Positions 1-7,983 of a DNA stretch of 64,000 nt are shown piece by piece (within the stretch, counting starts at the first letter, position 1; every line of letters begins with the position of its first letter). A program made the position numbers and the translations under genes. Source of the stretch: Kitasatospora arboriphila (GTDB taxonomy: Bacteria > Actinomycetota > Actinomycetes > Mycobacteriales > Mycobacteriaceae); contig NZ_JNYV01000011.1 of NCBI RefSeq assembly GCF_000717275.1, positions 62,001 to 126,000 on the forward strand, in the 5' to 3' direction. The notes under the pieces are model-generated. The model searched no databases, was not told the origin of the DNA, and saw only the letters and a program-made list of their open reading frames with translations.

Positions 1-687
1 GCGGCGGCGAACCACGTCCCAGTGCTGCGCGGCGATGGCCGTCTCCAGATCCACAACCGTTGCCGCACGCGCTGCCGCGTCGTCGAAGCCGGCGAGTGCA
101 AACATCTTCTCCACGTGTGCGCGGTAGGCGGCCACGGTCTCGGCGTGGTTGTCCTCGCGGTAGTAGGACTCGTCGGGCAGACCGATCCCTGACTGCGTGA
201 TGTGGATCAGGTATCGGTCGGACTGCTTGGCGTCGGTGTCGACGTAATACCCGAAGAGCCCGCCGATGCCACGGCGTTGCTGCGCACCGACGAGGCGGGC
301 CAGTTCGGTGCGGTCCGCGGCAGCGGCCAGATCGTCGAGGTCGCCGCGAATCGGCGAGATGCCCACCTCGTTGATGCGGGACTCGTCCATGAAACTGGCG
401 AAGAGGTCGCCGATCTTCTGGGCGTCACTCCCCGGCGCTGGATCGTTCTCCGCGCATTCGGTGATCAGGTCGCGGACGTTCTCTTCGGCGCGGTCGCGGA
501 GCACATGGAACGCGCCGTCGACGGGACGATCGTCGGGGATGATGTGCTCGCGCAACCATGCCCCGTTGACGTGCTCGAACAGGTCATCCTGCGGACGCAC
601 CGATTCATCGACCCAGCTGAGGTCGATCCCGGACCTGGGGTCCGACGCGTCGGCGGTGATGGAAGGGGTATCGGTGGAAGAAGTCAC
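1..687 (-). CDS. M13 family metallopeptidase (PepO/Zmp1 type), N-terminal part
   Basis: The reverse strand is open for 229 codons from a GTG start and runs off the left edge of the window. An AGGA ribosome site lies about 8 nt upstream of the start. The protein opens with a Ser/Thr/Asp-rich stretch, followed by DDLFEHVNGAWLREHIIPDD, the characteristic N-terminal block of neprilysin-like M13 peptidases, and later SGIGLPDESYY, which also fits the family. Family members run to about 660 residues, so about one third is present. The HExxH zinc site would lie in the missing C-terminal part. M13 enzymes are zinc oligopeptidases; Zmp1 of M. tuberculosis is the known relative. No signal peptide is visible. 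The family call is firm; activity cannot be judged. Confidence 0.85.
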   Translation of the reverse strand, partial: MTSSTDTPSITADASDPRSGIDLSWVDESVRPQDDLFEHVNGAWLREHIIPDDRPVDGAFHVLRDRAEENVRDLITECAENDPAPGSDAQKIGDLFASFMDESRINEVGISPIRGDLDDLAAAADRTELARLVGAQQRRGIGGLFGYYVDTDAKQSDRYLIHITQSGIGLPDESYYREDNHAETVAAYRAHVEKMFALAGFDDAAARAATVVDLETAIAAQHWDVVRRR

Positions 688-718
688 CAGACCATCCTGG
701 CACTAGAGCCAGTTTTCG

Positions 719-1393
719 TCAGCCGACGGCCGGTGCGGCATCCTGATGGGCGTTGAGCAACAGGTGGTCGAAGCTCTGGCGAGCCGTGTCGTCGATGGTC
801 ACCGCGCCGGAGGCTGCGGCGACGATGTTCTGTGCCAGGGTTCGCAATTTTGTGTTCGTCTGCTGTGAACGCCAGGTCAGGACGTCGAAAGCCCGGTCGG
901 CCGGGATGCCGTAGACCAGCATCAACATGCCCTTCGCCTGCTCGATCACGGCCCGCGACGCTGCGAAGTTCTTGACCGCCGCGTCCATCGTCTCTTTGAG
1001 CTCGCTGTCGTGGCCGTCGGAGAGGTCGACGTAGAAGCCCTCGGTGCCGGTCACGGCGCCCGACTCGTCCAGCATCTGGTCGCCGATGACCAGCACGTGC
1101 CGAATCCGGCCGTCGCGGTCGATGATGCGGTGACGGCTGCTGAAGGGCCGACCGTCCCGGACCAGGCCGTCGATGGCCTGGGCGACCCGCTCGCGGTCGT
1201 CGGGATGTTTGTGGTCGAGCAGGAATTGCGTGGTGGGATTCACCTCGCCGGGACGGTACCCGTGAATCGCGGCGACCTCATCGGACCACTCCCAACGCCG
1301 GTCTCTCGCGTAGAAGCGGAAACTACCCACCGTGTGTGGGGTGCCACCCAGGACATGTTCGACGGACTGACCGTCGGTGGGGTTGTTTTCCAT
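719..1393 (-). CDS. PAS-ANTAR domain transcription antitermination regulator
   Basis: This 224-residue protein has a PAS fold at about residues 25-125 (FRFYARDRRWEWSDEVAAIH, then HPDDRERV and a PAC-like end) and a C-terminal ANTAR domain at about 145-205 with the hallmark ASRAVIEQAKGMLMLVYGI. ANTAR domains bind paired RNA stem-loops and prevent termination; the PAS domain probably senses a ligand or redox state. The ATG start has GGAG 8 nt upstream. The gene is transcribed away from the sulfonate-type ABC operon across a 540-bp gap, so it may control that operon or its own leader RNA; this is inference. The unit is short and complete, with no kinase or GAF partner. Confidence 0.85.
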   Translation of the reverse strand: MENNPTDGQSVEHVLGGTPHTVGSFRFYARDRRWEWSDEVAAIHGYRPGEVNPTTQFLLDHKHPDDRERVAQAIDGLVRDGRPFSSRHRIIDRDGRIRHVLVIGDQMLDESGAVTGTEGFYVDLSDGHDSELKETMDAAVKNFAASRAVIEQAKGMLMLVYGIPADRAFDVLTWRSQQTNTKLRTLAQNIVAAASGAVTIDDTARQSFDHLLLNAHQDAAPAVG

Positions 1394-1933
1394 GTAGAAG
1401 CTCCTCGGCCAACGTGCGGACAGAGTTGTAGAACCGTCGCGCTGTGGTGCAGGTTGGCGGCAAAATGAGGCCCACTATCTGGAGCTAAAGATTTTTTAGC
1501 ATGAAGGTGCGATCCATCGCCACACGCCCCGCGGACGAGTCACAATGGCGGACGCACCCCCGCTCACCGCCGGTGATGCCGGATGTGGACCAGTGAGAGC
1601 CAGTGTCGGCCGATGTCGGGCCTACTACATGCCCGCCAGGGCGTAAAGAGTTGCGAGCGGGCGAACTGTATCTCGTCCTGCCCGATGTCGGCGGGGCTAC
1701 TGTGACGCAGTGTTCACGACGACCCTGGTGCGACGGCTTGCGGTGGATCTGTGCCGCGTCGGCGCCCAGAGCTGTTGTCGATAGCCATGTTCGAGCGCGG
1801 TTGCGGTTTGTCGGCCGACGCCTGAGCGCGTTCTCCCGTCCCTCTTGATCGATTTTTCCGGCGCCCCCCGGCTGCCTCGTGGATCGATCGTCTTCCGCTC
1901 GATACGAGCCTCCATGTCACCAGGGGTTTTGCA
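1394..1933. other. 540-bp divergent intergenic region
   Basis: No convincing gene is present; the short open frames here have no ribosome site and no recognisable domain. It must hold the promoters of the PAS-ANTAR gene and of the ABC operon. Two hairpin-forming sequences are visible: GCTAAA/TTTAGC (1484-1489 and 1495-1500, 5-nt loop) on the PAS-ANTAR side, and GATCGAT/ATCGATC (1847-1853 and 1883-1889) in the likely leader of the ABC operon. I did not recognise a known riboswitch. Confidence 0.6.
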
Positions 1934-2809
1934 GTGTCAGTAGTGCCAGCCATCTCCGAACCGACCGATCAGGACGGCGACCGGGCCATCACGCCGGTAT
2001 CGTCACCCCGTGGGCGGCGCAGCTCGAAGGTGTTGTCGCGCATCGGCTTGCCGGTTCTGTCACTGATCATCTTCGTCGGGCTGTGGCAGCTCGTGGTGAG
2101 CCTGAACATCTGGAACGAGACCCTCGTTCCGGCCCCGAGTGCGGTATGGGACGCCTTCGTCCAGACGTCGACGACCAACGACGGGGTGCGGGGCTACGCC
2201 GGCAAATACCTGTACGAGCACCTCCTAGTCAGCCTCGAGCGAATCGCATACGGCACCGTGATCGGCATCGTCGTCGGGATCGCCTTCGGCTTGCTGATGG
2301 GCACGTTCGGCAAGGTCCGCGCGGTCTTCGAACCGTGGATCACGTTCCTGCGGACCCTGCCGCCGCTGGCCTACTTCTCCCTGCTCATCATCTGGCTGGG
2401 CATCAACGAAGAACCCAAGATCACCTTGCTGGCGATCGCTGCGTTCCCTCCCGTGGCCGTCGCCACCACATCTGCGGTGCTGGCAGCACCGCAAAGCCTG
2501 ACAGAAGCGGCAAAGGCGCTGGGCGGCAGCAAGTTCGATGTCATCAAAGATGTGGTGGTGCCGTCGGCTTTGCCGGAGACCTTCACCGGCATCCGCCTCG
2601 CGGTCGGCGTCGCCTACTCGTCATTGGTCGCGGCCGAGTTGGTCAACGGTCTGCCGGGAATCGGCGGGGTGGTGCGAGATGCCGCCAATTACAACAACAC
2701 TCCGGTGGTACTGGTGGGCATCGTCGCCATCGGAACCTCGGGGCTCATCATCGACGGCTTGCTGCAACTCATCGAGCGCAAGACCGTGCCCTGGCGTGGT
2801 CGCGCCTGA
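1934..2809 (+). CDS. ABC transporter permease, sulfonate/taurine/nitrate type
   Basis: A 291-residue inner-membrane permease of the binding-protein-dependent family. A hydrophilic N-terminus of about 35 residues precedes the first helix (VLSLIIFVGLWQLVVSLNIW). The cytoplasmic EAA loop that docks on the ATPase is clear as EAAKALGGSKFDVIKDVVVP at about residues 191-210. The GTG start has AGGGG 6 nt upstream. It is the first gene of a permease - binding lipoprotein - ATPase operon. SsuC/TauC-type permeases import aliphatic sulfonates, taurine or related small oxyanions; the exact substrate cannot be read from the permease. No monooxygenase (SsuD/TauD) gene lies next to it. Confidence 0.9.
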   Translation: MSVVPAISEPTDQDGDRAITPVSSPRGRRSSKVLSRIGLPVLSLIIFVGLWQLVVSLNIWNETLVPAPSAVWDAFVQTSTTNDGVRGYAGKYLYEHLLVSLERIAYGTVIGIVVGIAFGLLMGTFGKVRAVFEPWITFLRTLPPLAYFSLLIIWLGINEEPKITLLAIAAFPPVAVATTSAVLAAPQSLTEAAKALGGSKFDVIKDVVVPSALPETFTGIRLAVGVAYSSLVAAELVNGLPGIGGVVRDAANYNNTPVVLVGIVAIGTSGLIIDGLLQLIERKTVPWRGRA

Positions 2810-2867
2810 CCCACGCCGCCTGAACTCCATACAGCAAGTCCCACAGAGAGAAAGAACCCGAACGAAC

Positions 2868-3923
2868 ATGAGTGATACAGCCCTGCCCGGACGCCTGCGT
2901 CGACGATGGACAACCGTGGTCGCCGCGCTCGCGGCTCTGACCCTGACGCTCGGCCTCGCCGCCTGCTCCGACGACAGCGACAGCGGCAAGACCATCACCA
3001 TCGGATACCAGGCCTTCCCCAGCGGCGACCTCATCGTCAAGAACCAGAAGTGGCTCGAGCAAGCGCTGCCCGACCACACCATCAAGTGGACGAAGTTCGA
3101 ATCCGGAGCCACCATCAACCAGGCGTTCATCGGCAACTCGATCGACATCGGCGCAATCGGGTCGAGCCCGGTCGCCCGCGGACTGTCCGGCGCTTCGCCC
3201 ATCGGCTACAAGGTCGCATTCGTCCTGGATGTCGCCGGTGACAACGAGGCGCTCGTCGCCCGGAACGGCACGAACATCAACAGCGTCGCCGATCTGCGTG
3301 GCAAGACCATCGGAACCGCGCTCGCGTCCACAGCTCACTACAGTCTGCTGGTCGCACTCGAGCAGGCCGGTCTCAAAGCGAGCGACGTCAAGATAGTCGA
3401 CCTGCAACCCCAGGCGATCCTGGCGGCGTGGGAACGCGGCGACATCGACGCCGCCTACACCTGGCTGCCGACGCTCGACGAGCTGCGCAAGACCGGCAAA
3501 GATCTGGTCACCAGCCGGGCCATCGGCGAATCAGGCAATCCCACACTGGATCTCGGCGTGGTGTCGAACAAACTGATCGAGAGCGACCCGGAAGCGGTCA
3601 ACGCATGGCGCAAGGTGCAGGCCCGCGCTCTCGAGCTCATCAAGTCCGATCCCGCCGCAGCGGCCGGGTTCATCGCACCCGAACTGGGGATCGGTGCAGA
3701 TGAGGCACTCGGTCAGTTGAAGCAGGGTGTGTACCTGACCCCGGAATCGATTGCGTCGCCGCAGTGGCTCGGCACCCCGGGGGCTGTCGGCAACCTCGCC
3801 AACAACCTGCTCAGTGCCGCAGAGTTCCTGGTGGAGCAGAAGCAGATCGACAAGGCGCCCACCCTCGAGCAACTGCAGCAGGCGATCTACGTCGAAGGTT
3901 TGCCCGGTGCCTTCGCACAGTGA
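2868..3923 (+). CDS. ABC transporter substrate-binding lipoprotein (taurine/aliphatic sulfonate type)
   Basis: This 351-residue lipoprotein has an Arg-rich N-terminus, a hydrophobic core and the lipobox LAAC with the lipidated cysteine at residue 33. The mature part begins TITIGYQAFPSGDLIVKNQK and continues with DIGAIGSSPVARGL, matching periplasmic binding proteins of the TauA/SsuA family (NMT1-like fold). The ATG is preceded by AGAGAGAAAGAA, a purine-rich ribosome site. It sits between its permease and ATPase genes. The ligand would be a small sulfonate, taurine or a similar anion; the call to subfamily level is inference. Confidence 0.88.
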   Translation: MSDTALPGRLRRRWTTVVAALAALTLTLGLAACSDDSDSGKTITIGYQAFPSGDLIVKNQKWLEQALPDHTIKWTKFESGATINQAFIGNSIDIGAIGSSPVARGLSGASPIGYKVAFVLDVAGDNEALVARNGTNINSVADLRGKTIGTALASTAHYSLLVALEQAGLKASDVKIVDLQPQAILAAWERGDIDAAYTWLPTLDELRKTGKDLVTSRAIGESGNPTLDLGVVSNKLIESDPEAVNAWRKVQARALELIKSDPAAAAGFIAPELGIGADEALGQLKQGVYLTPESIASPQWLGTPGAVGNLANNLLSAAEFLVEQKQIDKAPTLEQLQQAIYVEGLPGAFAQ

Positions 3924-4698
3924 CGCCTCGACGTCGGGTGCGATCCGGCTCGACAACGTCTCGCACCGCTACGGCAAGGGTTCGGACACCGTCACCGCGG
4001 TCGGTCCGGTCTCCCTCGATGTTCCGGCCGGGGAGTTCCTCGTCCTGGTCGGGGCCTCGGGGTGTGGCAAGAGCACCCTTCTGCGGCTGATCGCGGGATT
4101 CGAGAGGCCCACCGAAGGTCGCGTCGACGTGCTCGGCCGCCCACCCACACCGGGCGACTCGGCGGGCGTCGTGTTCCAGCAACCGCGCCTGTTTCCTTGG
4201 CGAACCGTCGGCGGCAACATCGACCTTGCGCTCAGATACGCCGGTGTCGCGAAATCGGACCGGCCCGGCCGACGGGACCAGCTACTGGAACGGGTCGGTC
4301 TGGAGGGCACTGCTGATCGGCGGATCTGGGAGATCTCGGGCGGACAACAACAGCGGGTGGCCATCGCCCGCGCGCTGGCGGCCGAAAATCCGCTCTTCCT
4401 GCTCGATGAGCCATTTGCCGCGCTCGACGCCCTCACGCGGGAGCGATTGCAAGAGGACGTGCGTGCGGTGAGCACCGACACCGGCCGTACCTCGGTGTTC
4501 GTCACCCACAGCGCTGAGGAAGCCGTGTTCCTCGGATCCCGGATCGTGGTGTTGACCAGGCGGCCCGGCCGGATAGCACTCGACATCGAGGTCGATCTAC
4601 CGCGAGGCGACGTCGATGCCGAAGCACTCAGGAGTTCGTCCGAGTACAACGAATTGAGGTCGGAGGTCAGTCACGCGGTGAAGGCGGCGGCTGTGTAG
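3907..4698 (+). CDS. ABC transporter ATP-binding protein (SsuB/TauB type)
   Basis: The 263-residue ATPase carries a complete nucleotide-binding set: Walker [10 protein letters not shown] (residues 49-57), Q-loop [11 protein letters not shown] (88-98), signature SGGQQQ (144-149), Walker B LFLLDEP (163-169) and the switch His in VFVTHS (201). I chose the GTG at 3907 because GAAGG lies 8 nt upstream and it gives the usual family length. It overlaps the end of the binding-protein gene by 17 nt, so the two are translationally linked. It energises the sulfonate/taurine-type importer. Confidence 0.9.
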   Translation: MPSHSDASTSGAIRLDNVSHRYGKGSDTVTAVGPVSLDVPAGEFLVLVGASGCGKSTLLRLIAGFERPTEGRVDVLGRPPTPGDSAGVVFQQPRLFPWRTVGGNIDLALRYAGVAKSDRPGRRDQLLERVGLEGTADRRIWEISGGQQQRVAIARALAAENPLFLLDEPFAALDALTRERLQEDVRAVSTDTGRTSVFVTHSAEEAVFLGSRIVVLTRRPGRIALDIEVDLPRGDVDAEALRSSSEYNELRSEVSHAVKAAAV

Positions 4699-4722
4699 TT
4701 TGACTCGCTTCGCTCGCGGGCA

Positions 4723-4804
4723 GACGGCCTCCGTCGCGTGCTCTTCCTTCGTCGACTCGGTCGCTGCGCTCCCTCGCTCCTCTGTCCAGAGCACGCGGGC
4801 CGTC
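4723..4804. terminator. Long imperfect inverted repeat after the ABC operon
   Basis: GACGGCC (4723-4729) plus CGCGTGCTC (4735-4743) pairs with GAGCACGCG (4789-4797) plus GGCCGTC (4798-4804), leaving a 5-nt bulge and a 45-nt apical part. It begins 25 nt after the ATPase stop codon and probably ends or protects the operon transcript. There is no T-tract. Confidence 0.5.
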
Positions 4805-4827
4805 CGCCGGGCGGGGTAAGGCGGTCT

Positions 4828-4911
4828 GCATTCGGCGAGTTGTCTTGCTGACGCCCGCGTCTGTGCCTCGCGCCCGTGTTCAAACATGGGCGTGAAGCAC
4901 AAACACGTGCG
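4828..4911. repeat. Repeat element A, first copy
   Basis: This 84-bp sequence recurs at 5152-5235 with about nine mismatches by eye. It opens with GCATTCGG and contains CGTGTTCAAACATGGGCGTG. It is followed directly by a C element, so A and C form one module. An internal remnant of A (5019-5039) precedes the second C. Confidence 0.85.
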
Positions 4912-5018
4912 TGAGTAGGGGGGGAAGAGATTCGGGCCGTTGTTGCTGTACTCCACCAAGATCGTCCCCGAGACCTTGCGTCGAGGGCGTATTCCCGTCC
5001 GTGCATGTTGACGGGGAC
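4911..5018. repeat. Repeat element C, first copy
   Basis: A 108-bp element ending in a 55-bp conserved core (4964-5018) bounded by the inverted termini GTCCCCG and CGGGGAC. The copy at 5037-5143 is identical except for one G fewer in the G-run. Confidence 0.9.
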
Positions 5019-5036
5019 TTGCTGTCGCACGGCTTT

Positions 5037-5143
5037 GTGAGTAGGGGGGAAGAGATTCGGGCCGTTGTTGCTGTACTCCACCAAGATCGTCCCCGAGACC
5101 TTGCGTCGAGGGCGTATTCCCGTCCGTGCATGTTGACGGGGAC
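5037..5143. repeat. Repeat element C, second copy
   Basis: Essentially identical to the first copy; its 55-bp core is at 5089-5143. It is preceded by TTGCTGTCGCACGGCTTTGTG (5019-5039), which matches the middle of element A, so this module looks like an A-C unit with most of A lost. Confidence 0.9.
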
Positions 5144-5151
5144 GGCGGTGA

Positions 5152-5235
5152 GCATTCGGGGAATTGTCTTGCTGGCGCACGGCTTTGTGCCTCGCGCACG
5201 TGTTCAAACATGGGCGTGAAGCACAAACGCGTGCG
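5152..5235. repeat. Repeat element A, second copy
   Basis: 84 bp, same length as the copy 324 bp upstream, without gaps. The differences would change amino acids in the frames I compared, which argues against a conserved peptide. Confidence 0.85.
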
Positions 5236-5245
5236 GGAGCTGGAT

Positions 5246-5345
5246 AGTGGGGGAGACAATCGGGCCGTTTTGCTTTCGCCCACCAACTTCGTCCCCGAGA
5301 CCTTGCGTCGAGGGCGTATTCCCGTCCGTGCATGTTGACGGGGAC
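5246..5345. repeat. Repeat element C, third diverged copy
   Basis: The 55-bp core (5291-5345) is conserved with both GTCCCCG/CGGGGAC termini. The 45 bp before it have diverged, but GGGCCGTT, TTGCT and CACCAA still align with the other copies. Confidence 0.85.
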
Positions 5346-5425
5346 GATTGTGGTGGGTTTTTAGGGACGCTCGCCCTGTCGAACCGGTTGGCTCGCTTCG
5401 CCCGCGGGCGGTGCGAACCTCCAGG

Positions 5426-6178
5426 TCACCGACCCAAGGCTGTGTGCATCTCCCAGATGAGGACTTCGGCGTCGGTGTTGGCGGTGAGTCTCTCGCCGCC
5501 CCCATCGGTGATCCGGACTGCGTCGCCGGAGTGCGCCTGGCCGGTGGATTCGAGATCCACAGACCCCGATGCCACGAAGACGTGGCCCCACGGCAGGTCC
5601 GGCAAGGTGATCGATTGGCCGGCCGAGAGCCGGGCCACGTGCAGGGCTGCCGAGCGGTTCGCGATCCGGATCGCCGAGTCGTACTTCGGCATACCCGACG
5701 CCACGGTGACGAGCGCGCCCGACTGCAACTGATCGCCGATGTCGAGTTGGTCGTAGCCGGGCTCGATGCCGGCCTCGTCGGGAAGCACCCACATCTGCAC
5801 GAAGTGCACGGGGTCGGCGCCGGTTCCCTGGTGTAGCTGCCAGGTGTCGTTGCGTTCGGAATGCCGGATACCGGTGCCCGCGCTCATCCGCTGGGCGAGC
5901 CCCGGATAGATGACGCCGGAATGGCCCATCGAGTCCTGATGCACCAGCGACCCCGACAGCACCCACGTCACGATTTCCATGTCCCGATGAGGATGGGTGT
6001 CGAAGCCCTGCTGCGGGGCGACGCGGTCGTCGTTGTTCACCAACAGCACACCGTGATGTGTGTTGGCCGGGTCGTAGTTGTCGCCGAACGAAAAGCTGTG
6101 CCGCGAATCGAGCCAGTCGATGCGGGTGGTGGGTCGGTCGTCAGCGCGGACCAGTTGATGGAGACTCACCCCATCCAT
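5426..6178 (-). CDS. Pirin family protein (YhaK-like bicupin)
   Basis: A 250-residue pirin. The N-terminal cupin carries the metal-binding block HPHRDMEIVTWVLSGSLVHQ, followed by MSAGTGIRHSERN; the C-terminal half holds the second, degenerate cupin (LPWGHVFVASGSV). Pirins bind iron; some act as quercetin dioxygenases and others as redox sensors, so the substrate is unknown. I chose the ATG giving MDGVSLHQLV, with a GCGGAAG stretch just upstream; an extension of nine residues from a TTG is possible but lacks a ribosome site. It stands alone and is convergent with the repeat array. Confidence 0.85.
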   Translation of the reverse strand: MDGVSLHQLVRADDRPTTRIDWLDSRHSFSFGDNYDPANTHHGVLLVNNDDRVAPQQGFDTHPHRDMEIVTWVLSGSLVHQDSMGHSGVIYPGLAQRMSAGTGIRHSERNDTWQLHQGTGADPVHFVQMWVLPDEAGIEPGYDQLDIGDQLQSGALVTVASGMPKYDSAIRIANRSAALHVARLSAGQSITLPDLPWGHVFVASGSVDLESTGQAHSGDAVRITDGGGERLTANTDAEVLIWEMHTALGR

Positions 6179-6324
6179 CTTCCGCCTGCTCGGTCGTGGT
6201 CGCAAAAGTGGACGAATAGGGCCGAAAAGCAGCTGATTTAAGGGTAGTTACTCGATTGTGACGGTCTCGTAAGCAAGTCGGAAACTACATTGGTGCCATT
6301 CACCCTGTTACAGGAGTGAAAATT

Positions 6325-7971
6325 GTGACTATGCGTCGTTCACCCGGCCGTTCCGCGGCCATTGCAGTTCTTGCGCTCGTCTGCGCGCTTGCCGCCACGT
6401 CTTGTGGCGCCTTCGGCAAGGAACTCGACACCGGCGCCGCAGCGATGCTGAACCAGTTCGCCGCCGCGATGGAAGACCAGGATTCGGCGGCTGCGGCCGG
6501 GTTCACATCGGCGCCGGGGCCGGCCGGCACCGCGCTGCAGGCCACCCTCACGGGGATGTCGGCACAGAAAGTCGACGTGAAGGTGGGGCACGCCCAGGAG
6601 TACACCGACGGCACCGCGACATTCGACCTCGAGACCACCTGGCAACTCGGCAACGAGCGCGAATTCACCACGAAGACGGCCGGCTCGGCTCGCAAGCTGT
6701 CCCTCGGCTGGAGGGTGAACTGGCAACCCGAACTACTCGCCGACGACATGCCCGCCGGGGGAAGCCTCCGGAACATCCGCACCGACGCACGGCCCTCGCC
6801 GGTGGTGCTCGACCGCTCCGGCAAGCCGATGCTCAACCTACAGACGATCAACGAGATCGTTCTCGATCCCGGCGCCACCCGTGATCTGGGGGCAGCGACC
6901 ACGGCACTTGCCGGAGTCATCGCCCCGCTCGCGCCACTGGTCACCCCCGCCGTGATGACCCAGCAGCTCCGCGATTCGGGTAATCAGCCGGTCACCGTCG
7001 TCTCCGTGCGCGAGTCGGACATGGTGGCGCTGGCCGGCGACCCGAAGTCGGTGCCCGGAGTCTCGATCCGGAAGGTGCCGCAGCTGGTCCTGATCGACCG
7101 GCGACTGGATTCGCCGGTACTCGACGGCGTCCACGACTACTGGCAGGCCATCCGCGACGCGACATCCGGGTGGGCGGTCCAGATGCTGGCGCCCGGCCAG
7201 AAGCCGCTGGAGCTCGCCGGTGAGCAGGGGCCGGCCGGGCCGAACGTGCCCACCACCATCGACCCGATCACCCAGTTGGACGCCCTCGACGCCGTCGTCG
7301 AGGTTGCACAACCGGCGAGCATCCTGGTGCTCGACGCCAAGACCGGGGCGATCCGCGCGTCCACCCGCAACGACCTGGCCACCGAACACGGCATCACCAT
7401 CGGCAGGCAGTACCCGGCAGGCACAACGTTGGGTCCGGCCGCCAAGGTCATCAACGAGGTTGCCGGATCCGATGATTCGAAGGCGGCCGCGTTGCTGGCC
7501 CAACTCGGCCTCGACGTGGACTTCACCATCCCCGGTGTCCGCCCCGAGGGCGGAGGGCAGGGCATCGACGCAAAGCCGGTGACCTTCCGCTCCGAGGACC
7601 TCACCGTGTCCGCGCTGAACATGGCGACGCTCGGGGTGGCGATAGCCCGCGGCAGTTCGATCGCCCCGTCCATCGTCGTGGGACAACCGGGCCGGGTCTC
7701 CGGGGGAGAGCTCGGGACCGTGGATCCTGCGGTGCTCGGCACGGTCGGCAAGGCCATGCGCGACACCGCCACCACGGGTGATGCCAGCGACCTGACGAAT
7801 GCGTCCGGGATGCGAGCGCTCGTGGGCACCAACGGCCCGCAGGGTCCGGGCTGGTTTGTCGGCATCTCGGGCAGCAAGGTCTTTGTCGTCTACTGCGAGG
7901 GCGAGCGGTCGGGTACCGCGGCACTTGCTGTGGCGCAACGTTTCCTGACACCCCGGGTACATCCGCAGTAG
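6325..7971 (+). CDS. PBP-like lipoprotein with NTF2-like N-terminal domain, probably inactive transpeptidase
   Basis: This 548-residue exported protein (GTG start, CAGGAG 8 nt upstream) has a signal peptide with lipobox-like ATSC near residue 27. An NTF2-like MecA_N domain follows (about 35-145), then a penicillin-binding transpeptidase-like domain. Landmarks of the latter are present: TTIDPITQLDALDA, ASILVLDAKTGAIRAS, SALNMATLGVAIARG and GPGWFVGISG. The SxxK site, normally GSTFK after YxP, reads AGTTLG, so the Ser is Thr and the Lys is Gly. The KTG site reads VGTNG, and no SxN is evident. Family relatives such as Rv2864c are cell-wall transpeptidases; this copy is probably a pseudoenzyme that binds peptidoglycan or a partner. 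Confidence 0.8.
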   Translation: MTMRRSPGRSAAIAVLALVCALAATSCGAFGKELDTGAAAMLNQFAAAMEDQDSAAAAGFTSAPGPAGTALQATLTGMSAQKVDVKVGHAQEYTDGTATFDLETTWQLGNEREFTTKTAGSARKLSLGWRVNWQPELLADDMPAGGSLRNIRTDARPSPVVLDRSGKPMLNLQTINEIVLDPGATRDLGAATTALAGVIAPLAPLVTPAVMTQQLRDSGNQPVTVVSVRESDMVALAGDPKSVPGVSIRKVPQLVLIDRRLDSPVLDGVHDYWQAIRDATSGWAVQMLAPGQKPLELAGEQGPAGPNVPTTIDPITQLDALDAVVEVAQPASILVLDAKTGAIRASTRNDLATEHGITIGRQYPAGTTLGPAAKVINEVAGSDDSKAAALLAQLGLDVDFTIPGVRPEGGGQGIDAKPVTFRSEDLTVSALNMATLGVAIARGSSIAPSIVVGQPGRVSGGELGTVDPAVLGTVGKAMRDTATTGDASDLTNASGMRALVGTNGPQGPGWFVGISGSKVFVVYCEGERSGTAALAVAQRFLTPRVHPQ

Positions 7972-7983
7972 TCCCGGATGGTT

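Larger units (their letters stand above)
4699..5425. other. 727-bp intergenic region with tandem A-C repeat array
   Basis: No credible gene is present between the ABC operon and the convergent pirin gene. The region holds a long hairpin, then three tandem A-C modules. The whole is bracketed by 18-bp near-identical direct repeats: CTCGCTTCGCTCGCGGGC at 4704-4721 and a one-mismatch copy at 5392-5409. Long reverse-strand open frames cross it, but they are products of GC bias and repetition. Confidence 0.75.

Noticed and set aside
1603..1953. Short open frames in the divergent gap before the ABC operon
   Set aside because: No ribosome sites, no domains, and they overlap each other on both strands.
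4964..5345. Possible CRISPR array from the three 55-bp cores
   Set aside because: Only three copies, irregular spacing (70 and 147 bp between cores), repeats longer than usual, and the spacers are themselves repeated; no cas genes.
4597..5505. Long reverse-strand open frames (220-302 codons) across the repeat array
   Set aside because: They exist in more than one frame, are built of the DNA repeats, and mismatches between repeat copies change residues in the frames compared; no ribosome site or domain.
6838..7962. 374-codon open frame antisense to the PBP-like gene
   Set aside because: Shadow of the coding strand; no ribosome site or family match.
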